Shown here: positions 20,000-30,201 of the stretch, piece by piece
How positions within the stretch are numbered: position 1 is the first letter of the stretch
Layout of the letters: each line of letters starts with the position of its first letter
Assembly (NCBI GenBank): GCA_011391125.1
Contig: JAABRE010000019.1
Coordinates: 1-64,000, forward strand
DNA: 64,000 nucleotides
Direction: 5' to 3'
Source: Synechococcales cyanobacterium S06
Lineage (GTDB): Bacteria; Cyanobacteriota; Cyanobacteriia; Cyanobacteriales; JAABRE01
The notes under the pieces: generated by a model
Told to the model about the DNA's origin: nothing
The model's database searches: none
Seen by the model: only the letters and a program-made list of their open reading frames with translations
Program-made: the position numbers and the translations under genes

Positions 20000-21325
20000 T
20001 TAATTGTCAATTAACCACATTCCCGCCGCAATTTTCGGTTGAATCACCGGAATGGTCATCCCCTGCTCCATGGCTAAAACTAACAATTCTAGGCATTCCA
20101 CCAACTTAGGATCAAAAACGACCCCAGCAAGGCTTTTACACGCCTTTAAGGCCTCTGTAATGGAATTTACCTCATTTTTGTCATTCATTAAATAGCCTTG
20201 AAAATAGGACAGTAAAGCCAAAATCCGTGATTCTAGAGGAGTCGAGTCATACGCCAATCCGTCAGGAAAACCGCTGCCGTCCCAAGATTCATTTTGATGA
20301 CTAATTATATTAACAACTGCCTGCAGTTGGGGCATAATTCTTAATACGGAAGCTTTAGGTAAAAATGCTTGTTGCTGTAAAGTCTCCTGTTGGGCGAGGG
20401 ATAATTCACGGAGCACAGTCGCTCCCTGTAAAGCTTCTAGGCGATGTAGTAAACTCGCTAATTTGAGTCGTTTAATTTGCCAGGCTGGTAAATCCAATAA
20501 CTGCCCCATAACTTCGCTTAAAGCCGCAATTTCGGCGGCAGCGTTGGGATTGCTGATGTCAGCTTGCTCCCGTAATTCCGCCATTCTCAGAAAGGCCTGC
20601 ATTTCATTGGAAATTAAATTATCATCTAAGGCTTGAACAAAGACTGGATTTTCCGGCTTTTGTAGGTAATCTTGGCTATCTTGGAGATAATTGACAACTT
20701 TGGTCACAATTTCACCTAAGTCATCTTTTTTCGTGGTGCTAGATTCGGCCACGATTTTGGCCATTTGACTGGTTAATTGGTCAGCTGTTCTCTTGTCATA
20801 TTCGCCAATGTTGGCGATCGCCAATTCCACCGTTTCCCGCACCAATTCCGGCTCAAATGTCCAAAAACCGAAAAATTTTCGTTCAATATCTTGCTCTGGC
20901 AGCCCCTTACTCCCGTAATCTTCCTCTGACAACTCTTGACATAATACCATCGCTGTGTAACTCGGTGAGATAATCATTAAATGCCATTCTTGGGCGATCG
21001 GGTCATCAGGGCTTAAACTGATTAAAGCCACATTATCTCGTTGACTGGTGGGATGTTCAGCAAAACCACCATCGGGAGTAGCCATAATCACAATTTGGGC
21101 CGCTTTTTGGGCGATATCGCCGTAACGTTCAGCTTCCTGTAAATACCACTTACCCCGTTGAAAAGCAGTCACCATTAGGGGGGCAGTTTTTGACTCTAAA
21201 ATAAAATCTTCTAAAGCATGACAGAGGGCAACCAAGGTATTTTTATAGTAAACTCCTAAATTTAAAGGTCTTTTACTATTTTTATGAGCTGCTGTTAGTT
21301 GGTGTAAAATCGAACCTGTTAACAT
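20000..21325 (-). CDS. DICT-sensor and HD-domain-like signalling protein
   Basis: MLTGSILHQLTAAHKNSKRPLNLGVYYKNTLVALCHALEDFI (DICT-like); C-terminal LASLLHRLEAL...HQNESWDGSGFPDGLAYDSTPLESRILALLSYFQG (HD-GYP-like). Confidence 0.7.
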   Translation of the reverse strand: MLTGSILHQLTAAHKNSKRPLNLGVYYKNTLVALCHALEDFILESKTAPLMVTAFQRGKWYLQEAERYGDIAQKAAQIVIMATPDGGFAEHPTSQRDNVALISLSPDDPIAQEWHLMIISPSYTAMVLCQELSEEDYGSKGLPEQDIERKFFGFWTFEPELVRETVELAIANIGEYDKRTADQLTSQMAKIVAESSTTKKDDLGEIVTKVVNYLQDSQDYLQKPENPVFVQALDDNLISNEMQAFLRMAELREQADISNPNAAAEIAALSEVMGQLLDLPAWQIKRLKLASLLHRLEALQGATVLRELSLAQQETLQQQAFLPKASVLRIMPQLQAVVNIISHQNESWDGSGFPDGLAYDSTPLESRILALLSYFQGYLMNDKNEVNSITEALKACKSLAGVVFDPKLVECLELLVLAMEQGMTIPVIQPKIAAGMWLIDN

Positions 21326-21373
21326 AATTTTTTAAACTTTGATTTTAGTAATCTTAAGGGAGCTAATTATGAA

Positions 21374-21820
21374 TTAATCAAATTCAAAATCAATCATATT
21401 TTTAATTAACATTGATTCTATTAGCATGGAAGCTCTTAATTCGGAAATTTCTAATTTTTTCCGTAAATGTTCAAGGATTTCACTTTCCTTATTTGTGACT
21501 TGACCATCGGCCAAAATTATATCAGTAGCAACGGCAAAAGTTGTTTCTCTTAACTTGTGTGGTAAAGCTTTAATTCCCGCAGCAAGTAAGGATTCTACGC
21601 CTTGTTTATGAATAATATTAACCAGACGATTGATGGTTTTATAGAGATAATTTTCGCTATAATTTTTCATGGCTTTTAATTGTGAAATACTAAACAGTAA
21701 ACGTTCAACTTCGCAATCAGAAATAACATCGTCAACATAAATTACAGAAACAAGAATAGCAATAAAAGCTTCTGGTTTATTGTTTACTTTACCTTTGTTT
21801 GTCTTATTAACTTCGGTCAT
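21374..21820 (-). CDS. TerB-family protein
   Basis: FIAILVSVIYVDDVISDCEVERLLFSI...VATDIILADGQVTNKESEILEHLRKKLEIS. Confidence 0.7.
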   Translation of the reverse strand: MTEVNKTNKGKVNNKPEAFIAILVSVIYVDDVISDCEVERLLFSISQLKAMKNYSENYLYKTINRLVNIIHKQGVESLLAAGIKALPHKLRETTFAVATDIILADGQVTNKESEILEHLRKKLEISELRASMLIESMLIKNMIDFEFD

Positions 21821-21875
21821 ATAATAAATAAACTAATCAAAATTTGGGTGGTGGTTTCACCACCCGAGGCAAATA

Positions 21876-23453
21876 TCAACTTAGCGAGGCCAATTCCTTA
21901 GCTTGAAACTTGGTTTCAACAGGAGCAGTTAAAGCTGATTCTAAATCAGCACATCCTAACTTTTCTTCTAGGATTTTTAACACTTCTCGGCCAAAATCAT
22001 TAGGATTTTGTCGCCAAGCTTGTAAACAAACTTCGCCGAAAAATGAGCCTAAAGGTTCAGGATTCCAGAGCAGTTTTTTAGCAGTCCAAGGCATTAAACT
22101 CATCGGATTATAACCTTTTTTGATAATCTTATTTTTAAAGGCATATTCTTCTAAATGAGTATGGGGTTGTAAACCAATAAAGAAAATAGCTGGTTCAACT
22201 TTATCCACGCCAAAAATTCGTTCTAATTCCCGGTGATAAGCAATAGTTTGACGAATCGTTTCAAAAGTTTCATCAATGACATTAAAAGAGTAATTTACTG
22301 ACACTAAGTCATTAAAACCAGCCGCTTTTAAATCCCGACAATTCTCTAAAACGGTGCGCAAATTATAACCCATGCGCATTTTTCTAACTAGCTCCTGAGA
22401 ACCACTGGTTATGCCAATTTCAAAATAATTCATGCCAGTTTGTACCATTAAATCGCATAATTTAGGGCTTAAATTATCGGCGCGAATATAAGCAGCCCAG
22501 TGAATATCTTTCATTCCCGATGCAAGGATTTTTTCTAATAAAATTTCGGCATCTTCAATGAACTTTCTAGCTGGAATAAATTGGGCATCTGTAAACCAGA
22601 AATTTCTAATTCCCCTGTCATAAAGTTGTCTCATTTCTGATACCACTTCATCCGCAGGATTGATTCTAACCTGTTTACCTTCCACCACTGTATAAACGCA
22701 ATAACAGCAGTTGTGGGGACAACCTCGCTTAGTTTGAACACCAATATAAAAGTCGCTTTCCTGAAAATAGTAGTCAAATTCTGGCCAAATTGTTTCTATG
22801 TAATCATAATTACAAGCTGTTTTTTGAATTTCATTTGGCCATTCATGAATTAACCTTTCTCTAGGATCATTTTCCCCGACAACATAACATCTTTCGTCAC
22901 GAAAATCTTGGTTTTGTAAGTATTTTTCTAGCAGTTTTTCCCCTTCACCCACCGAAACAATTGTTCCTTTGGGAAGTTGGGTTTTTAACTGTTCATAAAA
23001 TACACTTACCGCTCCTCCTCCTACTATTAAATTTGCATCTGGATAATATTTTTGCGCCTGTTTTAATCCTTGTTTAATTAAATTTGTATTTTGCCAAAGT
23101 TCCCCATAATATGCAGAGACAACCTTTAATCCTCCTAATGCTCCCCTCAATTTGATCAAGGGATTTTTAGCATAATAAAACTCAAATGAATTTTGGAGCG
23201 GATTTCCCCCTCTACCTCCCACCGGTGCATAAATCTGAATATCTCGCCAAGAATAAACTAATAAATTCGGCTTAAAATCATCGATGCAATTAGTTAAAGC
23301 TTTGGCAAAATCTAAAGGTGGAATCGTACCTAAATCAAAGATTTTTTGTTCGATATTCGGGAATAATTTATGAACATGATCCGACAAATATACTACACCA
23401 ATGGGAAAAATTGGGTTACAAGGGAGACGAACATAAAGGATACGTTGTAACAT
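21876..23453 (-). CDS. B12-binding-type radical SAM protein
   Basis: N-terminal LPCNPIFPIGVVYLSDHVHK...; radical SAM motif GCPHNCCYCVY; FEIGITSGSQELVRKMRMGYN. Resembles proteins annotated as PSII high-light acclimation radical SAM (from memory). Confidence 0.75.
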   Translation of the reverse strand: MLQRILYVRLPCNPIFPIGVVYLSDHVHKLFPNIEQKIFDLGTIPPLDFAKALTNCIDDFKPNLLVYSWRDIQIYAPVGGRGGNPLQNSFEFYYAKNPLIKLRGALGGLKVVSAYYGELWQNTNLIKQGLKQAQKYYPDANLIVGGGAVSVFYEQLKTQLPKGTIVSVGEGEKLLEKYLQNQDFRDERCYVVGENDPRERLIHEWPNEIQKTACNYDYIETIWPEFDYYFQESDFYIGVQTKRGCPHNCCYCVYTVVEGKQVRINPADEVVSEMRQLYDRGIRNFWFTDAQFIPARKFIEDAEILLEKILASGMKDIHWAAYIRADNLSPKLCDLMVQTGMNYFEIGITSGSQELVRKMRMGYNLRTVLENCRDLKAAGFNDLVSVNYSFNVIDETFETIRQTIAYHRELERIFGVDKVEPAIFFIGLQPHTHLEEYAFKNKIIKKGYNPMSLMPWTAKKLLWNPEPLGSFFGEVCLQAWRQNPNDFGREVLKILEEKLGCADLESALTAPVETKFQAKELASLS

Positions 23454-23613
23454 ATTTTTTATTTTTGAGAGAATAGCTAACTACCTTGTGAAGTACCCCG
23501 ATCAGGCAAATGCGAGGTCGGAGCGGACTGTAGTTTGGATAAGTTAAAAACGAAAGTTAACTACCAATATTAAGGATCATTATGACACAAACTAATAAGT
23601 CACTAAAAAAAGA

Positions 23614-23805
23614 GCCACTAAGTATATTAAAGCCCAGGTTAAAGGCAGTGCAACAGCGTTGATTGCCTTAACCGCCAGTGTCCTAGAAGAAGAAAGGGCG
23701 ATCGTGCTTTCAGCCGGCTATGATGATTTTATGAGAAAACCCTTTAAAGAAAGTATGATATTTGACAGTTTAAATAAACATTTAGGAGTTAAATACATTT
23801 ATGAA
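23614..23805 (+). pseudogene. Partial duplicate of a receiver-domain 3' end, remnant of a second hybrid kinase
   Basis: [65 protein letters not shown] closely matches 26150-26345 of the downstream gene. Confidence 0.8.
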
Positions 23806-26587
23806 GACTGGCGATCGCCCTACAAAATCTCCCAAATCTCGAAAAATGCCCCTAAGATTAGTCTTAATTGTCCCCTTTGTGCTGCAAATTATGATAGCAG
23901 TAGGCATGGTGGGTTATTTTTCTTATCAAAGTGGACAAAAAACAATAGAGGAAATGGCTAAACCCTTAATGGCGGAAGTCGGTGAGCGTATTAACCAAAA
24001 TTTGACCCAACTTCTTCAAAAACAGAAACAAACGCTTCAAAATAATGCTAGTGCTATTAAACTCAGTTTGTTGCCTTGGCAAGATTTGACTGCTGTAGAA
24101 AGGTATTTTTGGCAAGAAATGCAAATTCATGATGAGCTAAGTCTGGTTGCTCTTGTCACCGAAAAAAAAGAGGTTTTATTTATAGAACGCCAAGACAACG
24201 CGTATTTTATTCGTAGCAGTAATGAGGCTACCCATTACAACTTTAATTCTTACCTTGCTGACAATGAAGGTAAGCGCGTTAACTTGGTTGATAGTATCCC
24301 CAATTATGATCCGCACAATGACCCGCCGTCCAATCCTTATTACAAAAATACCAAACAAGCAAACACTTTCATTAGACAGATAGTGGTTTCAGTACCAAAG
24401 GGAGAGAGTGAACCTGTCTTACACGTTGCTGGTATAATGCCTTTTTATGATAGCCACGCTATTTTTCAAGGAATTATTGGTTCTTCATTTTCTCTTATTC
24501 GAGTAGGTGATTTCTTAACCGACCTGAAAATTGGCAAAACGGGTATGGCTTTCATTATTGATCGCCAAGGACTCCTTCTTGCAACTTCGTCAGGCGAAAC
24601 TCCTTTTATTCCTGGCTTCATGGCAGCCGAGAATAAAAATAATTTTGATCCAAACAAGAGACGGTTGAATGTTATTAATAGTAGTAATTTAGTAACTCAA
24701 AAAACTGCGAGCTATTTAAAAAATAAGTTCACGGAGTTTAAATTGATTAATAACAAGCAAGAATTGAGTATAAATATTGATAGTAAGCCCTATTTTGTGC
24801 AAGTTATCCCGCTACAAAATGAAAAAGATTTAGATTGGTTGACAGTTGTCATTATTCCTCAATCTGATTTCACCGCAGAAATTCAAAAGAATACTAAATT
24901 AACGGCTTTGCTTTGCCTGCTCACATTATTTGTGGCTATCGTCTTGGGAACATTCACTTCCAATTTAATTACCAAACCCATACGCCGCTTAAGTCAAGCC
25001 AGTAAAGCAATTTCTGACGGCAAATTAAATCAGGTAGTCCATATCGAAGGTATTGCAGAATTGAAAACATTAGCGGGTTCATTTAACCTTATGGCGAATC
25101 AATTACAAGACTCGTTTGAAACCTTAGAAAATCGAGTAGAAGAAAGAACAGCAGAATTAGTTATTGCTAAGGAAAAAGCGGAAGTAGCCAATCAAGCTAA
25201 AAGTGCTTTTATTGCGAATATGAGCCATGAATTGCGAAGCCCATTAAATGCAATTATTGGTTTTTCTCAGTTGATGTTACGCACTAAAAATTTACCTACA
25301 GAACAATACGAAAATGCGGGAATTATTCAAAGAAGTGGGGAATATTTATTAACATTAATTAATAATGTTCTCGATTTTTCTAAAATTGAAGCGGGAAAAA
25401 CTACTTTAAATCAAAAGGATTTTGATCTGTATCAATTATTAGATGATTTAGAAGATATGCTACATTTAAGGGCGGTAAATGCAGGTTTAGAATTAATCTT
25501 TGATCGCGGTGAAAATTTGCCACGTTATATTTACACTGATGGGATAAAATTACGTCAAGTTTTACTAAATTTATTGGGTAATGCGATTAAATTTACTCAA
25601 AAAGGTGAAGTGATTTTAAGTATTAGATATAAACCCCCCCACCCCCCCTTGGTAAGGGGGGATCATTCTCTACAATTCACTGTCAAAGATACAGGAAAGG
25701 GAATTTCTGAAGCAGAATTAACTAAATTATTTGAGGCCTTTTCTCAAACAGAATCAGGGAGAGAATCCCAAGAAGGCACAGGATTAGGTTTAGTAATTAG
25801 TCGTCAATTTGTGCAGTTAATGGGAGGTGATATTACCGTAGAGAGTCAGTTAGGAAAAGGGACAACTTTTCAATTTTCAATTAACGTAAAATTAGGCAAT
25901 GAAATTATTAATAATGAGCATATTTTACAGCAAAAAGTATTAGGATTAGCACCGGATCAACCGACTTACAAAATTCTGGCCGTAGATGATAAAGCTGTTA
26001 ATTGTCAATTATTAATTAAATTATTAACACCATTAGGATTTGACATCAAAGCAGCCAGTAATGGTCAAGAAGCTATAGAAATTTGGGATGAATGGCAACC
26101 GCATTTAATCTTTATGGATATGAGAATGCCCATTATGGATGGTTATGAAGCGACTAAATATATTAAATCCCAAGTTAAAGGTAGTGCAACGGCGGTAGTT
26201 GCTTTAACGGCCAGTGTGTTAGAAGAAGAAAAGGCGATCGTTTTATCCGCTGGTTGTGATGATTTTCTGCGAAAACCCTTTCAAGAAAACACAATTTTTG
26301 AGGCCTTAACTAAACATTTAGGAGTTAAATATATTTATGAAGAAATGCACTCACAAGAAACTGAAAATAGAACCGAAACATTAACGACAGAAACCTTTAA
26401 AATAATGCCCCAAGAATGGATAATAAAATTATATGAAGCGGTGTTAGAAGCCGATACAGAACAAGTTATGATACTAATTCAAGAAATACCTGAAAGTGAA
26501 ACCTTTTTAACTAAAAGTTTAACTAAATTAGTGCGTCAATTTCAATTTGAGCAAATTCTTGATTTAATTGAACCACTAATAACTTGA
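23801..26587 (+). CDS. Hybrid sensor histidine kinase (extracytoplasmic Cache-like sensor, HAMP, HisKA, HATPase, REC)
   Basis: TM then ~330-aa periplasmic region, second [81 protein letters not shown]. Confidence 0.92.
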   Translation: MKTGDRPTKSPKSRKMPLRLVLIVPFVLQIMIAVGMVGYFSYQSGQKTIEEMAKPLMAEVGERINQNLTQLLQKQKQTLQNNASAIKLSLLPWQDLTAVERYFWQEMQIHDELSLVALVTEKKEVLFIERQDNAYFIRSSNEATHYNFNSYLADNEGKRVNLVDSIPNYDPHNDPPSNPYYKNTKQANTFIRQIVVSVPKGESEPVLHVAGIMPFYDSHAIFQGIIGSSFSLIRVGDFLTDLKIGKTGMAFIIDRQGLLLATSSGETPFIPGFMAAENKNNFDPNKRRLNVINSSNLVTQKTASYLKNKFTEFKLINNKQELSINIDSKPYFVQVIPLQNEKDLDWLTVVIIPQSDFTAEIQKNTKLTALLCLLTLFVAIVLGTFTSNLITKPIRRLSQASKAISDGKLNQVVHIEGIAELKTLAGSFNLMANQLQDSFETLENRVEERTAELVIAKEKAEVANQAKSAFIANMSHELRSPLNAIIGFSQLMLRTKNLPTEQYENAGIIQRSGEYLLTLINNVLDFSKIEAGKTTLNQKDFDLYQLLDDLEDMLHLRAVNAGLELIFDRGENLPRYIYTDGIKLRQVLLNLLGNAIKFTQKGEVILSIRYKPPHPPLVRGDHSLQFTVKDTGKGISEAELTKLFEAFSQTESGRESQEGTGLGLVISRQFVQLMGGDITVESQLGKGTTFQFSINVKLGNEIINNEHILQQKVLGLAPDQPTYKILAVDDKAVNCQLLIKLLTPLGFDIKAASNGQEAIEIWDEWQPHLIFMDMRMPIMDGYEATKYIKSQVKGSATAVVALTASVLEEEKAIVLSAGCDDFLRKPFQENTIFEALTKHLGVKYIYEEMHSQETENRTETLTTETFKIMPQEWIIKLYEAVLEADTEQVMILIQEIPESETFLTKSLTKLVRQFQFEQILDLIEPLIT
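25634..25661. repeat. C-rich palindromic repeat inside the kinase CDS
   Basis: cccccccacccccccttggtaagggggg; encodes [10 protein letters not shown] in frame; CCCCCCTT-GGT-AAGGGGGG palindrome. Confidence 0.7.
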
Positions 26588-26671
26588 TTAAATTAAGACT
26601 AATTCTCTTTTTTTTGTTAGGTTTTTAGAATCGGATTTGGTTTAACAAGATTAAAGTATAGGAGTTAATTA

Positions 26672-27298
26672 ATGATGGTTGTAACAATAGATCAATTAGA
26701 ACATCTTAAGACTATGGTTAATTTTGCTAAGTCTAAAGATTCTGAATCTGAGCAATTTTTGATAATTAATAATATTAGCTGGAATCAGTATGAAGATTTA
26801 TTGCAGTTTCTAGGAGATGCTGCCGGAATTAGAGTTAAATATTGGGATGAAAATTTAGTAATTATGTCACCTAGTTATCTTCATGAGTTTGATAAAGAAA
26901 TAATGGGAACACTTTTAGAAACTTATTTTTTCGCCAAGAAAATAAGATTTTATCCTTTCGGCTCAACTACTTTGAAAAATGAAATTATCAAAAGAGGAAT
27001 TGAACCCGATAAATCTTATTGTCTTCATAGTAATAAAGATATTCCAGATTTAGCAATTGAAGTCATTGTTACTAGCGGTGGTATTGATTCTTTAGGGATT
27101 TATCAAGGTTTAGGAGTGAGAGAAGTTTGGTTTTGGGAAAAGGAAAAATTAAGTATATATATTTTAGAAAATGAAACATATACTAAAGTTAAACAAAGTG
27201 TTTTGTTACCTGATTTAGACTTAGATTTATTTGCTCATTATATTGGTTATAATGAACCTTTTGATGCTGTGTTAGAATTTAAGCAAAAAATTGAGTAA
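26672..27298 (+). CDS. Uma2-family (DUF820) putative endonuclease
   Basis: ISWNQYEDLLQFLGDAAGIRVKYWDENLVIMSP...PDLAIEVIVTSGGIDSLGIYQGLGVREVWFWEKEKL. Confidence 0.85.
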   Translation: MMVVTIDQLEHLKTMVNFAKSKDSESEQFLIINNISWNQYEDLLQFLGDAAGIRVKYWDENLVIMSPSYLHEFDKEIMGTLLETYFFAKKIRFYPFGSTTLKNEIIKRGIEPDKSYCLHSNKDIPDLAIEVIVTSGGIDSLGIYQGLGVREVWFWEKEKLSIYILENETYTKVKQSVLLPDLDLDLFAHYIGYNEPFDAVLEFKQKIE

Positions 27299-27334
27299 GT
27301 TTAATAATGTAATAAAATTTTATTTCCTATTTTT

Positions 27335-28708
27335 ATGACCGAAACAACTAACACGAAAGGTAACATTCTTTTAGTCGATGATTTACCCGAAAACCTACAA
27401 TTACTAAGTAATTTACTGATTAAACTTGGTTATGGTGTTCGTAGTGTACCTAGTGGCAAAATGGCTTTGAGAACTATTAAAGTAAAACAACCTGATGTGA
27501 TACTTTTAGATATTAAAATGCCAGAAATGAACGGTTACCAAGTTTGTCAAGCTATTAAAAGTGATGAAAATTTACGAGATATTCCCCTTATTTTTCTTAG
27601 TGCTTTAGATGATACTTTTGATAAAGTTAAAGCTTTTGAATGTGGCGGTGTTGACTATATTACTAAGCCATTTCAAATAGAAGAAGTTGTCGCTCGTTTG
27701 GAAAATCAGCTTACTATTCAACGTCAAAAAAATGCTTTACAAGAGGAAGTTAAAAAACGAAGAGAAGCAGAAGAAGTGCTTTATCAGTCTAGGGCCTTAC
27801 TTTCCAGTGTTTTAAATACGGCCCTTGATGGAATTGCAGCCTTACAATCTGTTCGTAATCCCGAAACAGGAGAGATTCAAGATTTTCGCTGTTTAATCGT
27901 TAATCCCATGATTTCCAAAGCTTTTAACCGCAGTCGTCAAGACTTGATCGGGAAACTAGTCCTCAAAAAATTTCTCCAACGCATCAATCCTGATTTATTT
28001 GATCGCTTTGTCGAGGTTGTGGAAACAGGAAAGCCTTTAGAAGATGATTTTTACTATCCCATAGGTAAATCTTCTTGGTATCACTTTGTCTCGGTAAAAT
28101 TAGGGGATGGTTTTGCGATTACAGTGCGAGATATTACTTCCCGTAAGAAAATGGAACTCGAACTTCAAAAAGCTAATCGAAAATTAAAATTAATTGCTAA
28201 TTTAGATGGTTTAACACAAATTGCTAATCGCCGCCGCTTCAATGATTATTTAGCCCAAGAGTGGCAACGACATTTAAGGGAACAGCAATTTTTGGCCTTA
28301 ATTTTAATTGATATTGACTATTTTAAACGATATAATGACCATTACGGCCATCAAGGTGGCGATGATTGTTTAATTCAAGTGGCACAAATCCTACAGAAAA
28401 TTCCCAAACGTCCGACGGATTTAGTAGCTCGTTATGGTGGTGAAGAATTTGCCGTGATTTTACCGAATACTAACTCAGAAGGTGCTTTAATTGTTGCTCA
28501 AGAAATAAAAGAGGCGATCGCCACTGTGAAAATTCCCCATTTAAAATCAGAAATTAGTGAATATATAACCTTAAGTTTAGGAGTTGCGAGTTTAATTCCT
28601 ACTATTGACTTAAAATCCGAAGATTTAATTGCCCAAGCGGATCAAGCTTTATATGCTGCGAAAAATCAAGGACGCGATCGGGTCATTTTGTTTAAAGATG
28701 GGATGTGA
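27335..28708 (+). CDS. Response regulator REC-PAS-like-GGDEF diguanylate cyclase
   Basis: NILLVDDLPENLQLLSNLL...DVILLDIKMPEMNGYQVC; GGDEF-type GGEEF in VARYGGEEFAVILPNT. Confidence 0.92.
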   Translation: MTETTNTKGNILLVDDLPENLQLLSNLLIKLGYGVRSVPSGKMALRTIKVKQPDVILLDIKMPEMNGYQVCQAIKSDENLRDIPLIFLSALDDTFDKVKAFECGGVDYITKPFQIEEVVARLENQLTIQRQKNALQEEVKKRREAEEVLYQSRALLSSVLNTALDGIAALQSVRNPETGEIQDFRCLIVNPMISKAFNRSRQDLIGKLVLKKFLQRINPDLFDRFVEVVETGKPLEDDFYYPIGKSSWYHFVSVKLGDGFAITVRDITSRKKMELELQKANRKLKLIANLDGLTQIANRRRFNDYLAQEWQRHLREQQFLALILIDIDYFKRYNDHYGHQGGDDCLIQVAQILQKIPKRPTDLVARYGGEEFAVILPNTNSEGALIVAQEIKEAIATVKIPHLKSEISEYITLSLGVASLIPTIDLKSEDLIAQADQALYAAKNQGRDRVILFKDGM

Positions 28709-29071
28709 ACTACCCTTCTAATCAAGGTTAACATAACTTAACTTTAACTAGGTTATTTCTCAGTTTGGTTTCTCATTGCATTTTAGTCCAGTAAATTTAC
28801 CAGGGCAAATTTGTCATAACTTTTTGTCTAAATTACATAGTAGCTAAAATTAATTCAAGAATTTGTGATAATTTATTGAGACAGGAACAAAATAACAGTC
28901 AAATAGTCAAAAGTAACAAATATTAAAAAACTCTTAATACTATCATAAAATCGGAGTCACTCCATAAAAAATCCTCAGAATTGGTATTAATCTTTACAGT
29001 CAAGTGAGTTGAGAAAGTGCTAACTTAAAGTGTAATGACAAATCCATTTTAAAAAATCTTAGATAAAAATT

Positions 29072-29458
29072 ATGGCTCAAATACTTGATCCCGTTCCTAA
29101 TAATGATAATAAGAAGGCTATTCTTTGTTGTTATGTAAACGCCACTAGCCAAATTCAAGTTGCTCGTATTACGAATATACCAAATTGGTATTTTGAAAGG
29201 GTAGTTTTCCCCGGACAACGCCTAGTATTTGAAGCATTATCCACAGCATTATTAGAAATTCATACAGGAATGATGGCCAGTGCAATACTTTCTGATACCA
29301 TATCTTGTAAAGAATTATCTGTTAATGAAAGTTATGAAAATAACAACACAGAAGAGCAAGTATCTAGGGATAATGAAGATAAAGCCAAGATTATTAGTAA
29401 TGAGAAAAAAACAATTAATAAGACTTTAAACTTAACACCTTTGGCCATTTCTTATTAG
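29072..29458 (+). CDS. DUF1830-like protein
   Basis: AILCCYVNATSQIQVARITNIPNWYFERVVFPGQRLVFEALSTALLEIHTG. Confidence 0.75.
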   Translation: MAQILDPVPNNDNKKAILCCYVNATSQIQVARITNIPNWYFERVVFPGQRLVFEALSTALLEIHTGMMASAILSDTISCKELSVNESYENNNTEEQVSRDNEDKAKIISNEKKTINKTLNLTPLAISY

Positions 29459-29485
29459 CTAAATAAAGATAAAATTTCTCAGGTT

Positions 29486-29516
29486 GGGTTGCTAGTAATA
29501 GCAATCCCTTTATTTT
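29486..29516 (+). terminator. Hairpin plus T-tract terminator after the DUF1830 gene
   Basis: GGGTTGCTA-gtaa-TAGCAATCCC then TTTATTTTT. Confidence 0.7.
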
Positions 29517-29589
29517 TGGGGAATTTTTTTACTATACTAAATATAGCGAATTGCGAAAAGCAGAATAACCTAAACTAGGAGAGTAATTT

Positions 29590-30024
29590 TTGGACTTACC
29601 ATCATTTTTATGGCTATGGAAACTTGCGGCTTGGTCAATGGGTCTAGCAATATTAGCTTATAGTATTCTAGCAATTTCAGGCCTCGAGATTAGGTGGAAA
29701 CGTAAAGAAAGAAAAAAAAGCCCAGCATGGTTAAAAACATTTCATTTCAGCCTAGGAATCATCCTAATTCTCTTAGTATTACTATTATTAATCATTGGAA
29801 TTATTGGCACATTAGGAGAATATGGACACCTAGGGCAATCCGAGCATTTAATAGCCGGATTATGGGTAGTAATCTTAGTATTAATATCAGGAGGAAGTGC
29901 CACACAAATAAAAGGAAATAACTGGGCCAGAAAAATCCATCTTAGTACAAATATAGTCCTATGTTTCGCCCTACTTTTCGTAAGTTTAACTGGTTGGGAA
30001 GTAGTGCAGAAATACCTCCCCTAA
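29590..30024 (+). CDS. DUF4079-like membrane protein
   Basis: Four TM helices; LKTFHFSLGIILILLVLLLL...EHLIAGLWVVILVLISGGSATQI...RKIHLSTNIVLCFALLFVSLTGWEVVQKYLP; paralog at 50654-51115. Likely TTG start. Confidence 0.7.
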   Translation: MDLPSFLWLWKLAAWSMGLAILAYSILAISGLEIRWKRKERKKSPAWLKTFHFSLGIILILLVLLLLIIGIIGTLGEYGHLGQSEHLIAGLWVVILVLISGGSATQIKGNNWARKIHLSTNIVLCFALLFVSLTGWEVVQKYLP

Positions 30025-30057
30025 AAAACCAAGAACTATTAAATAAACGAAAAAACC

Positions 30058-30158
30058 CCTTAGCGCCTTTGCGTCTTTGCGTGAGAAAAAAAAAGCGATA
30101 ACCTAGTATTCCCAGCCGAAAACCCCCTTAGCGCCTTTGCGTCTTTGCGTGAGAAAAA
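30058..30158. repeat. Direct repeat, two copies of CCCCTTAGCGCCTTTGCGTCTTTGCGTGAGAAAAAAA
   Basis: Copies near 30058 and 30123 with 68-bp period; inverted related copy at about 51552-51590. Confidence 0.85.
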
Positions 30159-30201
30159 AAATCATGGGATAATAAAAAAGGGAAAAATTAAGTACAAAAA
30201 A

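Noticed and set aside
23659-23961. 100-aa ORF listed in the track
   Set aside because: It is the frame of the duplicated receiver remnant running into the start of the real kinase gene, not a separate protein.
30030-30200. TPP riboswitch upstream of thiOG
   Set aside because: No clear CUGAGA-type thi-box arrangement; the region is occupied by two dispersed repeats.
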